A stretch of DNA of 64,000 nucleotides from Variovorax paradoxus (GTDB lineage: Bacteria; Pseudomonadota; Gammaproteobacteria; Burkholderiales; Burkholderiaceae_C), in the NCBI RefSeq assembly GCF_029919115.1, contig NZ_CP123990.1, positions 2,418,001-2,482,000 of the forward strand, written 5' to 3'. The position numbers and the translations under genes are program-made. The number at the start of each line of letters is the position of its first letter. The first letter of the stretch is position 1. Under the pieces are notes generated by a model that was given only the letters and a program-made list of their open reading frames with translations, was not told where the DNA came from and made no database searches. This document shows, piece by piece, positions 46,820-54,918 of this stretch.

Positions 46820-48949
46820 CTAGGCGTCATATTTCTTCGCCTTCACAGAGAACGTCGCGTCAAACTTCGTCTTTTCCATGAACCAGAGTCGCCGCTCGCC
46901 CAGCGGATTCTTGTTTGGGTCCGCCTGCTCGAATCCGAGCTTGCGCAGCGGGTTCGTCAGCGCAGTCGCGCCACCGCCCGCGTGCTTAAAACCCGGGGGC
47001 ATCAGTTCGGTCAGATCGGTGAGCTTGAAGCCAGTGATAACGCGCCCTTTATATGGGCCGCTACGGAGCCGAGGCGCGAAGTTGGCGCCTTCGATCACAT
47101 CGATGATCTGCTCCATGTTGAGGTCGGTCTTCACGTGCCGCAAGGCGCTCTCGGCCGCACCGTCCACCTCATCGAATTTCTCGCCCGACTCGACCGCGAT
47201 GAGCGCCGCGCCGAGCAGATCGTCAGCCGCCGCCTCCATGCCCGCGAAGTCGAACTTGCCCCCCACGAAGTCCACTTCGAGCAGGTCCAGCACCGCGAAA
47301 CGCGTCATGCCTGCCGAGTCTTCAAACAGGAAGTCGGGCTTGTCCACGGGCACATAGAACACGCAGCGCCGGGGCATGTCGACGTTCACGCGCCCGTAGG
47401 GCAAGCGGATGTTGTCGACCGCGGTGCTGATATCAGACTTGACGTGTTCGATTCCGCTGCTGCTGAGCGCGGCCATTTCGTCGTGAACCGCAACTAGGCA
47501 CGAGCCGTAGGTCATCGCGAGGTCTTTGCCCGCCGAGTTCGCCTTGGAAACGAGCGCAACATTGCTCTGCCCAACGATACTGTTCATGAAGAACGTCTTG
47601 CCGATGCCCTGCGGTCCGGCGAGACAGAACGCCGTGCGCATCGAGCACCCGGGACGAAGCGCACGCCCCACCACAGCCATCAAGAACTTCCGACCCCAGC
47701 GACAGTTCCACGGTGTGTCCGGCGCGCGTAAATATCGCAACGTCCAGGCATTGAGCGCGTCGTCAGCGGCCTGCATTGCCTCCGTGCCCCCCTCGCGCAA
47801 CCGATCCGCCGACGCACGCACGCGGTCATTGAACGGTGAGCGCTGGTCCCGCGCGATCCGACTGGCAATAGCCTCGCGCATGGCTTGGCTCGTGATAGTG
47901 CGCCCACTGCCATTGAAACCGAGCTGCTTCTGAAAAAAGTGCAGCATGTCGTTGTCGCCCACGTTCTCGACCAGTTCCGCATCGCCGAACATCGCGCGTC
48001 TGCGGTCCCGATCAAGCCAGAGTCGGCCACGAAACTCCGGGTGAGACTCCAGCAGTCGGTCGAAGTTGTAAGCAATCGCCTGCGGTAGTTGCCGTTCCTC
48101 GCCACGCCGCCCGACCGACTGGGTGATCAACTGGTATTTGCGCGCCAGTGCCTCTGGGTTCTCTGGCAGGGTCAATGTCGATTGCTCGACTACCCCGGCC
48201 ATCACGGTTTCGTATCCGACCTCGGCCACCAGATCATCGAACTTCGCGCCGACGCGCAGACTCGACAGATCCATGATGACCACGTCCACGTCAAGAACCA
48301 TGAGCGCGGCGGCGAACGCGGAGTAGGCTTGGCCGACGTTCGTATTGGTCTTGTAGTCGGCATCCGGCCAGACCCGAACCTTCACGCGTTGGCCAGGACA
48401 TGCGGCTTGAATGCGGGCGACTTCGCTGACGATCCACGGGTGGATTTGCCCCTTGTTCTCCGGGTCGCCCCAGCTATTGCAGCCGGCTATGCCGATAGCG
48501 CACTGAGCACCCTTCACGACCGCGCATGCGGTCTTCTTTTCGCCCTCGTGGATATCAAGGATCGCGGTGGTCGTGCCATCGACTCGACCGGGGTGCATGT
48601 ACGGGATTGAGGCTAAAAAACCAGCAGTGCGCTTCGACGGGCGCACGTACTTTTTTGTGCTGATCTCGTACGGGGTGCCCGCTTTGAAGCGCGGCTTGCG
48701 CACGGTGACCTGCTCACACTGCGCACCGTCTGGATTCCAGTACGGAAATGCATAGTGCATCGACACCCAGACCGCCATGTTCTGGGCGTCTTTCTGACCG
48801 TCATCGATGATCTGAACGTCTGGCCAAGGCGTGCGCCCTTCGCCCATGACAGCAAAGGCCGCCATGTCCTCCGGCTTGAGCCCGGATTTCGCCAGATCAT
48901 CTTGCATCCACTTGACGGCTGGGTTGTGGATGTCGAGCACGGCGCTCAC
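46820..48949 (-). CDS. VapE-type primase-helicase (replication initiator of the element)
   Basis: A 709-residue protein. Residues ~130-240 form a toprim-like (DUF3854-type) region with ILDIHEGEKKTACAVVKG and VWPDADYKTN. From ~residue 415 it is a virulence-associated-E/SF3 ATPase: Walker A AGPQGIGKT (444-452), acidic HDEMAALSSSGIEHVKSDIS, and PYGRVNVDMPRRCVFYVPVDKPDFL, as in VapE proteins. It should open and prime DNA for the element's own replication. Such proteins are common in phage satellites and integrative elements. Its ATG overlaps a 56-codon gene as ATGA, and the candidate iteron array lies directly past its stop. Confidence 0.85.
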   Translation of the reverse strand: MSAVLDIHNPAVKWMQDDLAKSGLKPEDMAAFAVMGEGRTPWPDVQIIDDGQKDAQNMAVWVSMHYAFPYWNPDGAQCEQVTVRKPRFKAGTPYEISTKKYVRPSKRTAGFLASIPYMHPGRVDGTTTAILDIHEGEKKTACAVVKGAQCAIGIAGCNSWGDPENKGQIHPWIVSEVARIQAACPGQRVKVRVWPDADYKTNTNVGQAYSAFAAALMVLDVDVVIMDLSSLRVGAKFDDLVAEVGYETVMAGVVEQSTLTLPENPEALARKYQLITQSVGRRGEERQLPQAIAYNFDRLLESHPEFRGRLWLDRDRRRAMFGDAELVENVGDNDMLHFFQKQLGFNGSGRTITSQAMREAIASRIARDQRSPFNDRVRASADRLREGGTEAMQAADDALNAWTLRYLRAPDTPWNCRWGRKFLMAVVGRALRPGCSMRTAFCLAGPQGIGKTFFMNSIVGQSNVALVSKANSAGKDLAMTYGSCLVAVHDEMAALSSSGIEHVKSDISTAVDNIRLPYGRVNVDMPRRCVFYVPVDKPDFLFEDSAGMTRFAVLDLLEVDFVGGKFDFAGMEAAADDLLGAALIAVESGEKFDEVDGAAESALRHVKTDLNMEQIIDVIEGANFAPRLRSGPYKGRVITGFKLTDLTELMPPGFKHAGGGATALTNPLRKLGFEQADPNKNPLGERRLWFMEKTKFDATFSVKAKKYDA

Positions 48950-49116
48950 GGTGCACCGCCCTTCCCGCCGATCTGCTGCATCTGCCGCCGCGCGCGGCGA
49001 GGCGGCGTCTTGGGTGGGTACCCGGGTGCGTAACCTAGCATTCCCGGCCCGGGCGGAGTGGTTCGATCCTGGGAGGGAGGCCGTGCCAGTGCGCGTTTGA
49101 GGCTGGGCGCGGTCAT
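48946..49116 (-). CDS. Very small Pro/Arg-rich protein coupled to the primase gene
   Basis: A 56-residue ORF, MTAPSLKRALARPPSQDRT onward, rich in Pro, Arg and Gly and predicted disordered. It overlaps the upstream 88-residue gene and the downstream primase gene by 4 bases each (ATGA at both ends), which supports translation. A longer ORF in this frame (to 49320) runs antiphase through the neighbour and is unlikely. Function unknown. Confidence 0.5.
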   Translation of the reverse strand: MTAPSLKRALARPPSQDRTTPPGPGMLGYAPGYPPKTPPRRARRQMQQIGGKGGAP

Positions 49117-49379
49117 GTCAGCCCCCTGCTCTGTTTGACTTTGATTTCCTCCATGAGCGCAACAGCACGTCGGCGGATTTCGGCGCGAGACATGATGGCT
49201 TCGGGGTATGTTTCTGCCGCTCGCTGCGCTGCCGCTGCTTTTACCTGCCGCTGCACGCGCATCCGCATGCGGTTTTGAGTGAGGGTTTCGACCGAGCCGC
49301 TGCTGTCGACCAAACTCCATGTATTCGTGGCGCGGTGGTAGCGGACTTCGATTAGGTTTCGCAGGATTTGATCGGTCAT
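49113..49379 (-). CDS. Hypothetical small protein upstream of the primase gene
   Basis: An 88-residue protein with an N-terminal beta-like part (NLIEVRYHRATNTWSLVDSSGSVETLTQNR) and a basic helical C-terminus (RAEIRRRAVALMEEIKVKQSRG). A good ribosome-binding site (AGGAGCAG) precedes the ATG. It belongs to the early minus-strand operon starting at 50237. No family recognised. Confidence 0.6.
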   Translation of the reverse strand: MTDQILRNLIEVRYHRATNTWSLVDSSGSVETLTQNRMRMRVQRQVKAAAAQRAAETYPEAIMSRAEIRRRAVALMEEIKVKQSRGLT

Positions 49380-49393
49380 GATCTGCTCCTGCC

Positions 49394-49846
49394 CTATAGA
49401 AGGCCCATGCGCCGTTGGGTGTCTTCTACGTCTTTTCGATTGGCCTCGGCGCGGGCCGCGTACTCATCCTGCATTTCCTTCAGGGCAGCGTCGGCCTCGA
49501 CTTTGGCACGGTGCTTCTTCTGTTCCTCTTCTAGCTTGAGAAGCACGCGCTGCTCCTGCTCTTTCCTCCTCGCGGCGGCACGAAGGGGAGCGGCGTCACG
49601 CCATTCGCGAAGACGCCTAAGCCAATCGTTCGCTTCGGCCTCGTTGTAAAGGTGCGCCCCACCAATGCGATATGACGGCTCGATTCTCGGCGCATCGACT
49701 TGACTCAAAATCACCCGCAAATGACCGGCGGTGGTTCCCACGCGTGCCGCCAAGTGGGCGAAGGTGACGAAGCCGGGCAAGGGCGAGTCAGGGTCAGCCC
49801 TTGGGATGTTGTCCGGGACTTTTGGCAACTGCGATGCATTGGCCAT
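49394..49846 (-). CDS. Helix-turn-helix/coiled-coil protein of the element
   Basis: A 150-residue protein with a MerR/excisionase-like segment (FVTFAHLAARVGTTAGHLRVILSQVDAPRIEPSYRIGGAHLYNEAEANDWLRRL), i.e. a wing-helix reading of a start pattern and a recognition-type element, then a long charged coiled coil (ARRKEQEQRVLLKLEEEQKKHRAKVEADAALKEMQDEYAARAEANRK). The ATG at 49846 follows GGAGAT. It may bind DNA at the replication origin or act as a packaging-type adaptor; which is unknown. The longer frame to 50143 is probably not translated. Confidence 0.6.
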   Translation of the reverse strand: MANASQLPKVPDNIPRADPDSPLPGFVTFAHLAARVGTTAGHLRVILSQVDAPRIEPSYRIGGAHLYNEAEANDWLRRLREWRDAAPLRAAARRKEQEQRVLLKLEEEQKKHRAKVEADAALKEMQDEYAARAEANRKDVEDTQRRMGLL

Positions 49847-50033
49847 TTGAAAATCTCCATGCGGCAGCCCAACCGGGAGGTTGAAACTGCGAAACGTTGA
49901 GGGGGAGCCCGGTGGCCGCCACAGGCGCGGTCCGGGGCGAAAGGTTGTTAACCCGCGAGGACTAATACCTTTAGATCGTAGAGAACGAACGAGCCGAACG
50001 CGAGCGCTTTCCTCGCGTGAGAGCCGTCTTTCG

Positions 50034-50237
50034 TTATTGAGGAAGCGGCTTAATGCAGGCCTCGACCTCGACTCTTTTGTAGAGCAGTCGGCGTCCGAAC
50101 TTATGTCGTGGCGGCAGATGAGGCTTGCGCTTCGTGTAGGCAACGTGCAATGCGTTCTCGCTCGTGCGCAGCAGCGCGGCGACCTCGCGATGGGTGAGGT
50201 ATTCGGGCGTGGCTTCGCCCTGACCTGATTTCGTCAT
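50034..50237 (-). CDS. AlpA/excisionase-like helix-turn-helix protein
   Basis: A 67-residue protein of the small MerR/AlpA-like DNA-binding kind: LTHREVAALLRTSENALHVAYTKRKPHLPPRHKFGRRLLYKRVEVEACIK, with the HTH followed by the wing that normally recognises DNA. The ATG follows GAGGATC. It is the first gene of the early minus-strand operon. AlpA-type proteins control integrase expression and excision in P4-like satellites and many integrative elements, so that role is likely here. Confidence 0.75.
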   Translation of the reverse strand: MTKSGQGEATPEYLTHREVAALLRTSENALHVAYTKRKPHLPPRHKFGRRLLYKRVEVEACIKPLPQ

Positions 50238-50556
50238 GATTTGATCCTCGGGATGAATTGATGCGGGGGCATGTTCGTGACCGTTGCAGTCACTGGCCGG
50301 GGCCGCTCCCGATGGCGCCTGCTGGCGCTATCCCGAGAGTTGGTCGAAATTCAAGTTCCGACTGAACGAGCGCGCTTCCCAACGCGACGGGAAAATTCTC
50401 CCACAAAGACTTCCGTTGCGCTACGTTGAATCTCCTGCTGAATGCACGTGCGCTTCACTCTGATATGAGCGGATATGTCTAGGTCTTTCCAGAACACACG
50501 CCCCAGAATTTCTTGTCGGACGAACGTATTGCTTCGTCACCAACGGAAAGCAAACC
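50238..50556. other. Intergenic region upstream of the early operon
   Basis: This 319-base spacer between the AlpA-like gene and the small gene at 50557 contains no plausible ORF. It probably holds divergent promoters. A hairpin with arms GATGGCGCC (50311-50319) and GGCGCTATC (50324-50332; one mismatch to perfect complementarity) is present. No terminator-type T-run follows it. Confidence 0.45.
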
Positions 50557-50907
50557 ATGACCGACTTCAACCTGACCATCGGAGCGCCCTCTTCCAAGCG
50601 CCTGAGCAATCTGCCTGCGGCGAAGTATTCGACTGCACCGCGAACCAACCAATTCGAGGCCACTGTTAATGGCGCGCCGTCGCCTGCTTGGACGACCGAG
50701 GGCAAGGGCAAAGCCCAAGCGGTCAATTGCTACGTTTATTTCCGCCATGACGGCACGCTCTACTTCGTGAAGGTCCCAAGCCCCAAGGAACTCACCGCTG
50801 CACGCGAGTCGCTCGTCATCACCACCGACACATGGGAAGAAGAGCAAACCAAGGCACCTTCGCGCCCGGTCACGAAGCGTCGCCGGGTTGCCAAGAGCGC
50901 GGCCTAA
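50557..50907 (+). CDS. Hypothetical protein next to attR
   Basis: A 116-residue soluble protein, MTDFNLTIGAPSSKRLSNLPAAKYSTAPRT onward, with a central beta-rich segment (AVNCYVYFRHDGTLYFVKVPS) and a very basic tail (RPVTKRRRVAKSAA). I do not recognise a family. It is the only plus-strand gene at the right end, 65 bases before the attR core, a usual site for cargo or control genes. A basic tail suggests nucleic-acid binding, but nothing proves it. Confidence 0.6.
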   Translation: MTDFNLTIGAPSSKRLSNLPAAKYSTAPRTNQFEATVNGAPSPAWTTEGKGKAQAVNCYVYFRHDGTLYFVKVPSPKELTAARESLVITTDTWEEEQTKAPSRPVTKRRRVAKSAA

Positions 50908-50972
50908 TCGACCGCTAGCTCTAGCTGCTGCCTAGCGAAATCTCCGGGAGGGCGCGCCGTATAAGGGATCGC

Positions 50973-50986
50973 GGATTCTAGAAAGG
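50973..50986. repeat. Right attachment site core (attR)
   Basis: GGATTCTAGAAAGG, identical to attL at 36792-36805. It ends 2 bases before the xseA stop codon on the minus strand. Joining the flanks outside the two cores would restore xseA and sodB as neighbours about 50 bases apart. Confidence 0.85.
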
Positions 50987-50988
50987 AA

Positions 50989-52299
50989 TCACGCGCCCGG
51001 CGTCGGACGCGGTCCCGTTTCGCCGGACCTTACGGTCAGGTCGACCGAGCCATCGGCGAGCCGCGCGACCACGGCATCACCGGCCTTCAGCTTCTTTGCA
51101 CTGACGATCGCGCGCCCGTCGGGGCCGGTGAGCCAGGCATAGCCACGCTGCAGCACCAGCGCCGGATCGAGCAGCCGAAGGCGCAAGGCCACGCGCTCGA
51201 GCCGCTCGCGCCGCTGCGCAAGCGCGCGTTCGAGCTTCAACGGGAAATCGGCGGAAATGGCGCGCGGCACATGCGCAAGGCGCTCGGTTCTCGATAGCAA
51301 CGCATAGCGCAGGCGCTGGGAATGGTGCGCCAATTGAAGCTGCTGGCGGGCCACCAGTGTCGAAGGCCGTCCAAGCCGCGCGGCCGCCTGGTCGAGCCGC
51401 TGGCCCAACACATCCAGCCGGGTACCCACTGCGTCGCTGAGCCGCTCACCCAGCAGATCGAGTGCGCCGAGCCACATCGCCTGCGGGGCACTGACGAGTT
51501 CCGCGGCGGCCGTGGGCGTGGGTGCGCGCAGATCGGCGCAAAAGTCAGCAATGGTGAAGTCTGTTTCATGCCCCACCCCGCAAATCAGCGGGACCGGGCT
51601 TTGGACAATGGTGCGAGCCAGGGTTTCGTCGTTGAAAGCCCAGAGGTCTTCGATGGAGCCACCGCCTCGCACCAGCAGGATGACATCGACAGCGGGCTCC
51701 AATGCGTAGAGCGACTGCAGCGCACGCACTAGCTCTGCCGGAGCACCTGCGCCCTGAACCGCCGCTGGCGCCAGAACCACCGGAATGTGCGGCACGCGGC
51801 GCCGCAATGCGGTGACAACGTCGTGCAAGGCCGCTGCGCCCAGCGAGGTCACCAAGCCCACGGCACGCGGCATGGTGGGCAGCGCCCGCTTGCGGCCGGC
51901 ATCGAACAGCCCTTCGGCTTCGAGCCGCGCCTTGCGCTGCAGAAATTGCTCGAACAATGCCCCTTGCCCGGCGCGCTGCAGGCTTTCGACCACCAGTTGC
52001 AGGTCGCCGCGCGGCTCGTACACCGCCAAGCGCCCACGCACCTCGACCTGGTCCCCGTCGCGCGGAGAAAAATCGAGCAGGCCGGCGGCCCGCCTGAACA
52101 TTGCGCAGCGCAGCTGGCCGGACTGGTCCTTGAGCGCGAAGTAACAATGTCCACTTGAGGCACGCGAAAAACCCGAGATTTCGCCACGCACCGCAACCGG
52201 GTTGAACCGCGCGTCGAGCGCATCGGCAACCGCCCGGCACAGCGCGCCTACCGCCCAGATCCGCGGGCCGGGTGTGGCATTCGGTTCACGCAAGTTCAC
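50989..52299 (-). CDS. xseA: Exodeoxyribonuclease VII large subunit
   Basis: A ~436-residue protein with an N-terminal OB fold (GSLCRAVADALDARFNPVAVRGEISGFSRA-like segment) and the XseA nuclease core (GVGHETDFTIADFCADLRAPTPTAAAELVSAP). The C-terminal coiled-coil part follows with the conserved DPALVLQRGYAW. ExoVII degrades single-stranded DNA from both ends with XseB. The open frame reaches 52383 with GTG; I favour the GTG at 52299, which gives VNLREPNATPGPRIWAVGAL and normal length. Start uncertain. Confidence 0.93.
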   Translation of the reverse strand: MNLREPNATPGPRIWAVGALCRAVADALDARFNPVAVRGEISGFSRASSGHCYFALKDQSGQLRCAMFRRAAGLLDFSPRDGDQVEVRGRLAVYEPRGDLQLVVESLQRAGQGALFEQFLQRKARLEAEGLFDAGRKRALPTMPRAVGLVTSLGAAALHDVVTALRRRVPHIPVVLAPAAVQGAGAPAELVRALQSLYALEPAVDVILLVRGGGSIEDLWAFNDETLARTIVQSPVPLICGVGHETDFTIADFCADLRAPTPTAAAELVSAPQAMWLGALDLLGERLSDAVGTRLDVLGQRLDQAAARLGRPSTLVARQQLQLAHHSQRLRYALLSRTERLAHVPRAISADFPLKLERALAQRRERLERVALRLRLLDPALVLQRGYAWLTGPDGRAIVSAKKLKAGDAVVARLADGSVDLTVRSGETGPRPTPGA

Positions 52300-52612
52300 A
52301 AATCGCGAAAGTGGCCGGCAACCACTCTTCCACAGTGAGCGGCCACCCACCGGCGGCGAGGGCCCGATACGAAACAGGCGCACGGTTTGTCGTGCAAGCC
52401 GTTGATTTCATTGAAAAAAGTGCTGCTCAAAATTCAATCGATCTAATGGAAAGCCCGTGCCATGCGGGTCTTGGCACGTTGCGCCACGGGTTAATCACAA
52501 AGTTATCCACAGAATCTGTGCGTCTTTGCTTACAAGCAAACAAGCCGCATGGCGATGGTGGGCTCGGTGGATAATCGCCGCGCATTTGCAGTCTACGGGC
52601 CGGAGGATTTTC
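52300..52612. other. Intergenic region between xseA and exbB
   Basis: This ~310-base stretch has divergent promoters for xseA and exbB and contains DnaA-box-like sequences. No gene is visible. Confidence 0.5.
52503..52574. promoter_or_regulatory. DnaA-box-like sequences upstream of exbB
   Basis: TTATCCACA at 52503-52511 is a perfect match to the DnaA-box consensus; TTATCCACC on the opposite strand at 52566-52574 matches 8 of 9. They lie 40-110 bases upstream of the exbB start. Chance occurrence is possible. Confidence 0.4.
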
Positions 52613-53245
52613 TTGTTTTCCATCATAGTTGCCGCGGGCTGGCCGATTTGGCCATTGCTCGCTTGTTCGGTCATCGCGCTCGCGCTGGTTATAGAACGTT
52701 TCACAAGCTTGAAGACCGTGAAGGTCCTGCCGCCCAAACTGCTCGACGAGGCGATGACCGTCTCGCACGGCTCGGTTCCGGGCCCCGACGTAGTGACCAA
52801 GCTCGAACGCAATTCGTTGCTCGGGCAGGTGCTGGCCGCCGGCCTTCGCGCACTCAACGCCAATCCCCGCTGCACCGAAGACGACCTTCGTGCGGCCATG
52901 GAAGCCTCGGGCCGCACGGTGGCGCACAAGCTGGAGCGCTATCTGCCGGCCTTGGCGACCATCGCGTCGGCGGCGCCGCTGCTCGGCCTCCTGGGCACTG
53001 TGATCGGCATGATCGAAATCTTCGGTTCGCAGTCGCCCGGCAGCGGTGCGGTGGGTTCCGGAAATCCGGCACAGCTGGCGCACGGCATTTCGATTGCGCT
53101 CTACAACACGGCCTTCGGCCTGATCGTGGCCATTCCGACCCTGATCTTCTGGCGCTATTTCCGCAGCCGGGTCGACGAATACCTGTTGAATCTCGAATTG
53201 TCGGGCGAGCGCTTTGCCCGCCATCTGAACGCGCTGCGGAAATGA
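52613..53245 (+). CDS. exbB: ExbB/TolQ-type biopolymer transport protein
   Basis: A 210-residue inner-membrane protein of the MotA/TolQ/ExbB family. The N-terminal helix (AAGWPIWPLLACSVIALALVIERF) is followed by a cytoplasmic segment and the family core LATIASAAPLLGLLGTVIGMIEIF and GISIALYNTAFGLIVAIPTLIFWRYF. The TTG at 52613 follows GGAGG by 6 bases; other starts upstream would add a non-homologous stretch. With ExbD it forms the proton channel energising TonB-dependent uptake. Confidence 0.87.
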   Translation: MFSIIVAAGWPIWPLLACSVIALALVIERFTSLKTVKVLPPKLLDEAMTVSHGSVPGPDVVTKLERNSLLGQVLAAGLRALNANPRCTEDDLRAAMEASGRTVAHKLERYLPALATIASAAPLLGLLGTVIGMIEIFGSQSPGSGAVGSGNPAQLAHGISIALYNTAFGLIVAIPTLIFWRYFRSRVDEYLLNLELSGERFARHLNALRK

Positions 53246-53291
53246 TGGCCGTCCCAACGCTTGCCATTGCCGGTCTTGACGGAGACCGGGC

Positions 53292-53732
53292 ATGAGCCGC
53301 GGCCGCATGCATTTCCGCCACGGCGCGCGGGACGAGCCCGAGATCAACCTGATCCCGTTCATCGACGTGCTGCTGGTTGTTCTCATCTTCTTGATGCTGT
53401 CGACCACCTACAGCAAGTTCACGGAGATGCAGCTGCGCCTGCCAACGGCGGACGTCGACTCGCAGCGCGACTATCCCAAGGAAGTGATCGTGGCGGTGTC
53501 GGCCGATGGCCGCTACTCGATCAACAAGACGCCGCTTGCCGACCGCAATGTGGCGACGGTGGCCGCCGCTCTCGGCGCGGCAGCAACGGGCGGCAAGGAC
53601 AGCGTGGTCATCATCAGCGCCGACGCCAGCAGCCCGCACCAGGCCGTGATCACGGTCATGGAAGCAGCTCGCCGGGCCGGGCTGGTGCAGATCACCTTCG
53701 CAGCCCAATCGACGGCGCAAGCGGGACGCTGA
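53292..53732 (+). CDS. exbD: ExbD/TolR-type biopolymer transport protein
   Basis: A 146-residue protein with a cytoplasmic N-terminus, one membrane helix (EINLIPFIDVLLVVLIFLMLST) containing the proton-carrying Asp in PFIDVLLV, and a periplasmic domain. It follows exbB on the same strand, and its stop abuts the lpxK start. No tonB gene is next to it in this window. Confidence 0.9.
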   Translation: MSRGRMHFRHGARDEPEINLIPFIDVLLVVLIFLMLSTTYSKFTEMQLRLPTADVDSQRDYPKEVIVAVSADGRYSINKTPLADRNVATVAAALGAAATGGKDSVVIISADASSPHQAVITVMEAARRAGLVQITFAAQSTAQAGR

Positions 53733-54755
53733 GTGCCGCCCTACGGCAGCAGCAGTCACAGCGCATCGGCCTCGCGGCTGCAGCGCGCGTGGCTGCATCG
53801 CGGTGTGCTGGCTTGGCTGCTTTGGCCGCTGTCGCTTGTCTATGCGGCGCTCTTCGCATTGCGAAGCTGGTTCTACCGGCTGGGATGGCTGAAAACCGAA
53901 CGCGTACAGGTTCCCGTGATCGTCGTGGGCAATGTCATTGCGGGCGGTGCCGGCAAGACACCGGTCGTGATGGCCGTGGTTCGGCATCTGCAGGCGCGCG
54001 GGCTGCGTGTTGGGGTGATCTCGCGCGGCTATGGCCGGCATACCGACGATTGCCGTGAGGTGCTGGACGAAAGCGACCCGCGGGACGTGGGCGACGAACC
54101 GGCGCTGATCCGCCATGCGACCGGCGCGCCCGTTTTCGTGGCGCGGCGCCGCGTCGAAGCCGCACGGGCGTTGCTGGCGCGGCATCCGGCCACGCAAATC
54201 ATCGTGAGCGACGACGGGCTGCAGCACCTTGCGCTTGCGCGCGATATCGAGATCTGCGTGTTTGACGACCGCGGCGTCGGTAATGGCTGGCGGTTGCCCG
54301 CAGGTCCGTTGCGGGAGCCTTGGCCGCGCCGGTGCGACCTGGTGCTTCACAGCGGGGAGCGGCCGGCATTCGACGGTGGCTACACCGCGACACGCGCATT
54401 GGCGCAAGAGGCCATGACGGGCGATGGCAAACGTGTACCGCTGAGTGCTCTCGCGGGCAAGCCCGTATCTGCACTGGCAGCCATTGCACGCCCTGAAGCG
54501 TTTTTCGACATGCTGCGCACGCGCGGCCTCACGCTGGCCGAGACCTTCGCCCTACCCGACCACTACGATTTTGCCGACTGGCAAGCGCCCGCCAATACCG
54601 GACACCCGCTGCTCTGCACCGAGAAAGACGCGGTCAAGCTCTGGCGCAAAGCACCCGGCGCGCTTGCCGTGCCGCTGCGTTTCGAGCCCGCACCGGAATT
54701 CTTCGCCGCGCTCGACGCAAAGCTATCATCGCTCGATGGATACCAAGCTGCTTGA
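53733..54755 (+). CDS. lpxK: Tetraacyldisaccharide 4'-kinase
   Basis: A 340-residue enzyme with an N-terminal membrane helix and a P-loop ([23 protein letters not shown]), then [10 protein letters not shown] and [19 protein letters not shown], the catalytic Asp region of LpxK. It phosphorylates the lipid A precursor at the 4' position at the inner membrane. The GTG start directly follows the exbD stop, and the 3' end overlaps the next gene by 20 bases. Confidence 0.93.
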   Translation: MPPYGSSSHSASASRLQRAWLHRGVLAWLLWPLSLVYAALFALRSWFYRLGWLKTERVQVPVIVVGNVIAGGAGKTPVVMAVVRHLQARGLRVGVISRGYGRHTDDCREVLDESDPRDVGDEPALIRHATGAPVFVARRRVEAARALLARHPATQIIVSDDGLQHLALARDIEICVFDDRGVGNGWRLPAGPLREPWPRRCDLVLHSGERPAFDGGYTATRALAQEAMTGDGKRVPLSALAGKPVSALAAIARPEAFFDMLRTRGLTLAETFALPDHYDFADWQAPANTGHPLLCTEKDAVKLWRKAPGALAVPLRFEPAPEFFAALDAKLSSLDGYQAA

Positions 54756-54918
54756 ACTGCTCGTCTGCCCCGTTACCAAGGGCCCGCTGACCTGGAACGC
54801 CGAAAAGCAGGAGCTCTGCTCGCGCAGCGCCCGCCTTGCCTATCCAGTGCGAGACGGGATTCCGGTGCTGCTCGAGAACGAGGCGCGCACGCTGTCCGAC
54901 GAAGAGCTGGGGCTGTGA
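54736..54918 (+). CDS. Trm112-like small protein (YcaR family)
   Basis: A 60-residue protein starting [21 protein letters not shown] and ending [16 protein letters not shown], the normal pattern of the UPF0434/Trm112p family encoded between lpxK and kdsB in many proteobacteria. Its start overlaps lpxK, and its stop overlaps the kdsB start as GTGA. Only one Cys of the usual metal-binding set is obvious in the N-terminal CPV motif, with a second in ELCSRSAR. Confidence 0.9.
   Translation: MDTKLLELLVCPVTKGPLTWNAEKQELCSRSARLAYPVRDGIPVLLENEARTLSDEELGL

Larger units (their letters stand above)
36792..50986. mobile_element. Integrated satellite-like element of about 14.2 kb
   Basis: A 14-bp direct repeat bounds a block that begins with a tyrosine integrase gene and contains phage-type genes absent from the flanks. 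The left junction is upstream of sodB; the right junction is 2 bases past the xseA stop, so both host genes stay intact. Contents in order: integrase, two small genes, a minus-strand group of virion-ejection-like genes, an AT-rich SIR2-domain gene, a possible small-terminase-like gene, a candidate iteron array, a VapE-type primase-helicase, small helix-turn-helix genes and a final small gene. Capsid, portal, large terminase, tail and lysis genes are not recognisable. A remnant prophage is the alternative reading. Confidence 0.85.

Noticed and set aside
39838..50143. Several longer starts for genes in the element (39863, 46487, 49320, 50143)
   Set aside because: Ribosome-binding sites and overlaps support the shorter starts reported.
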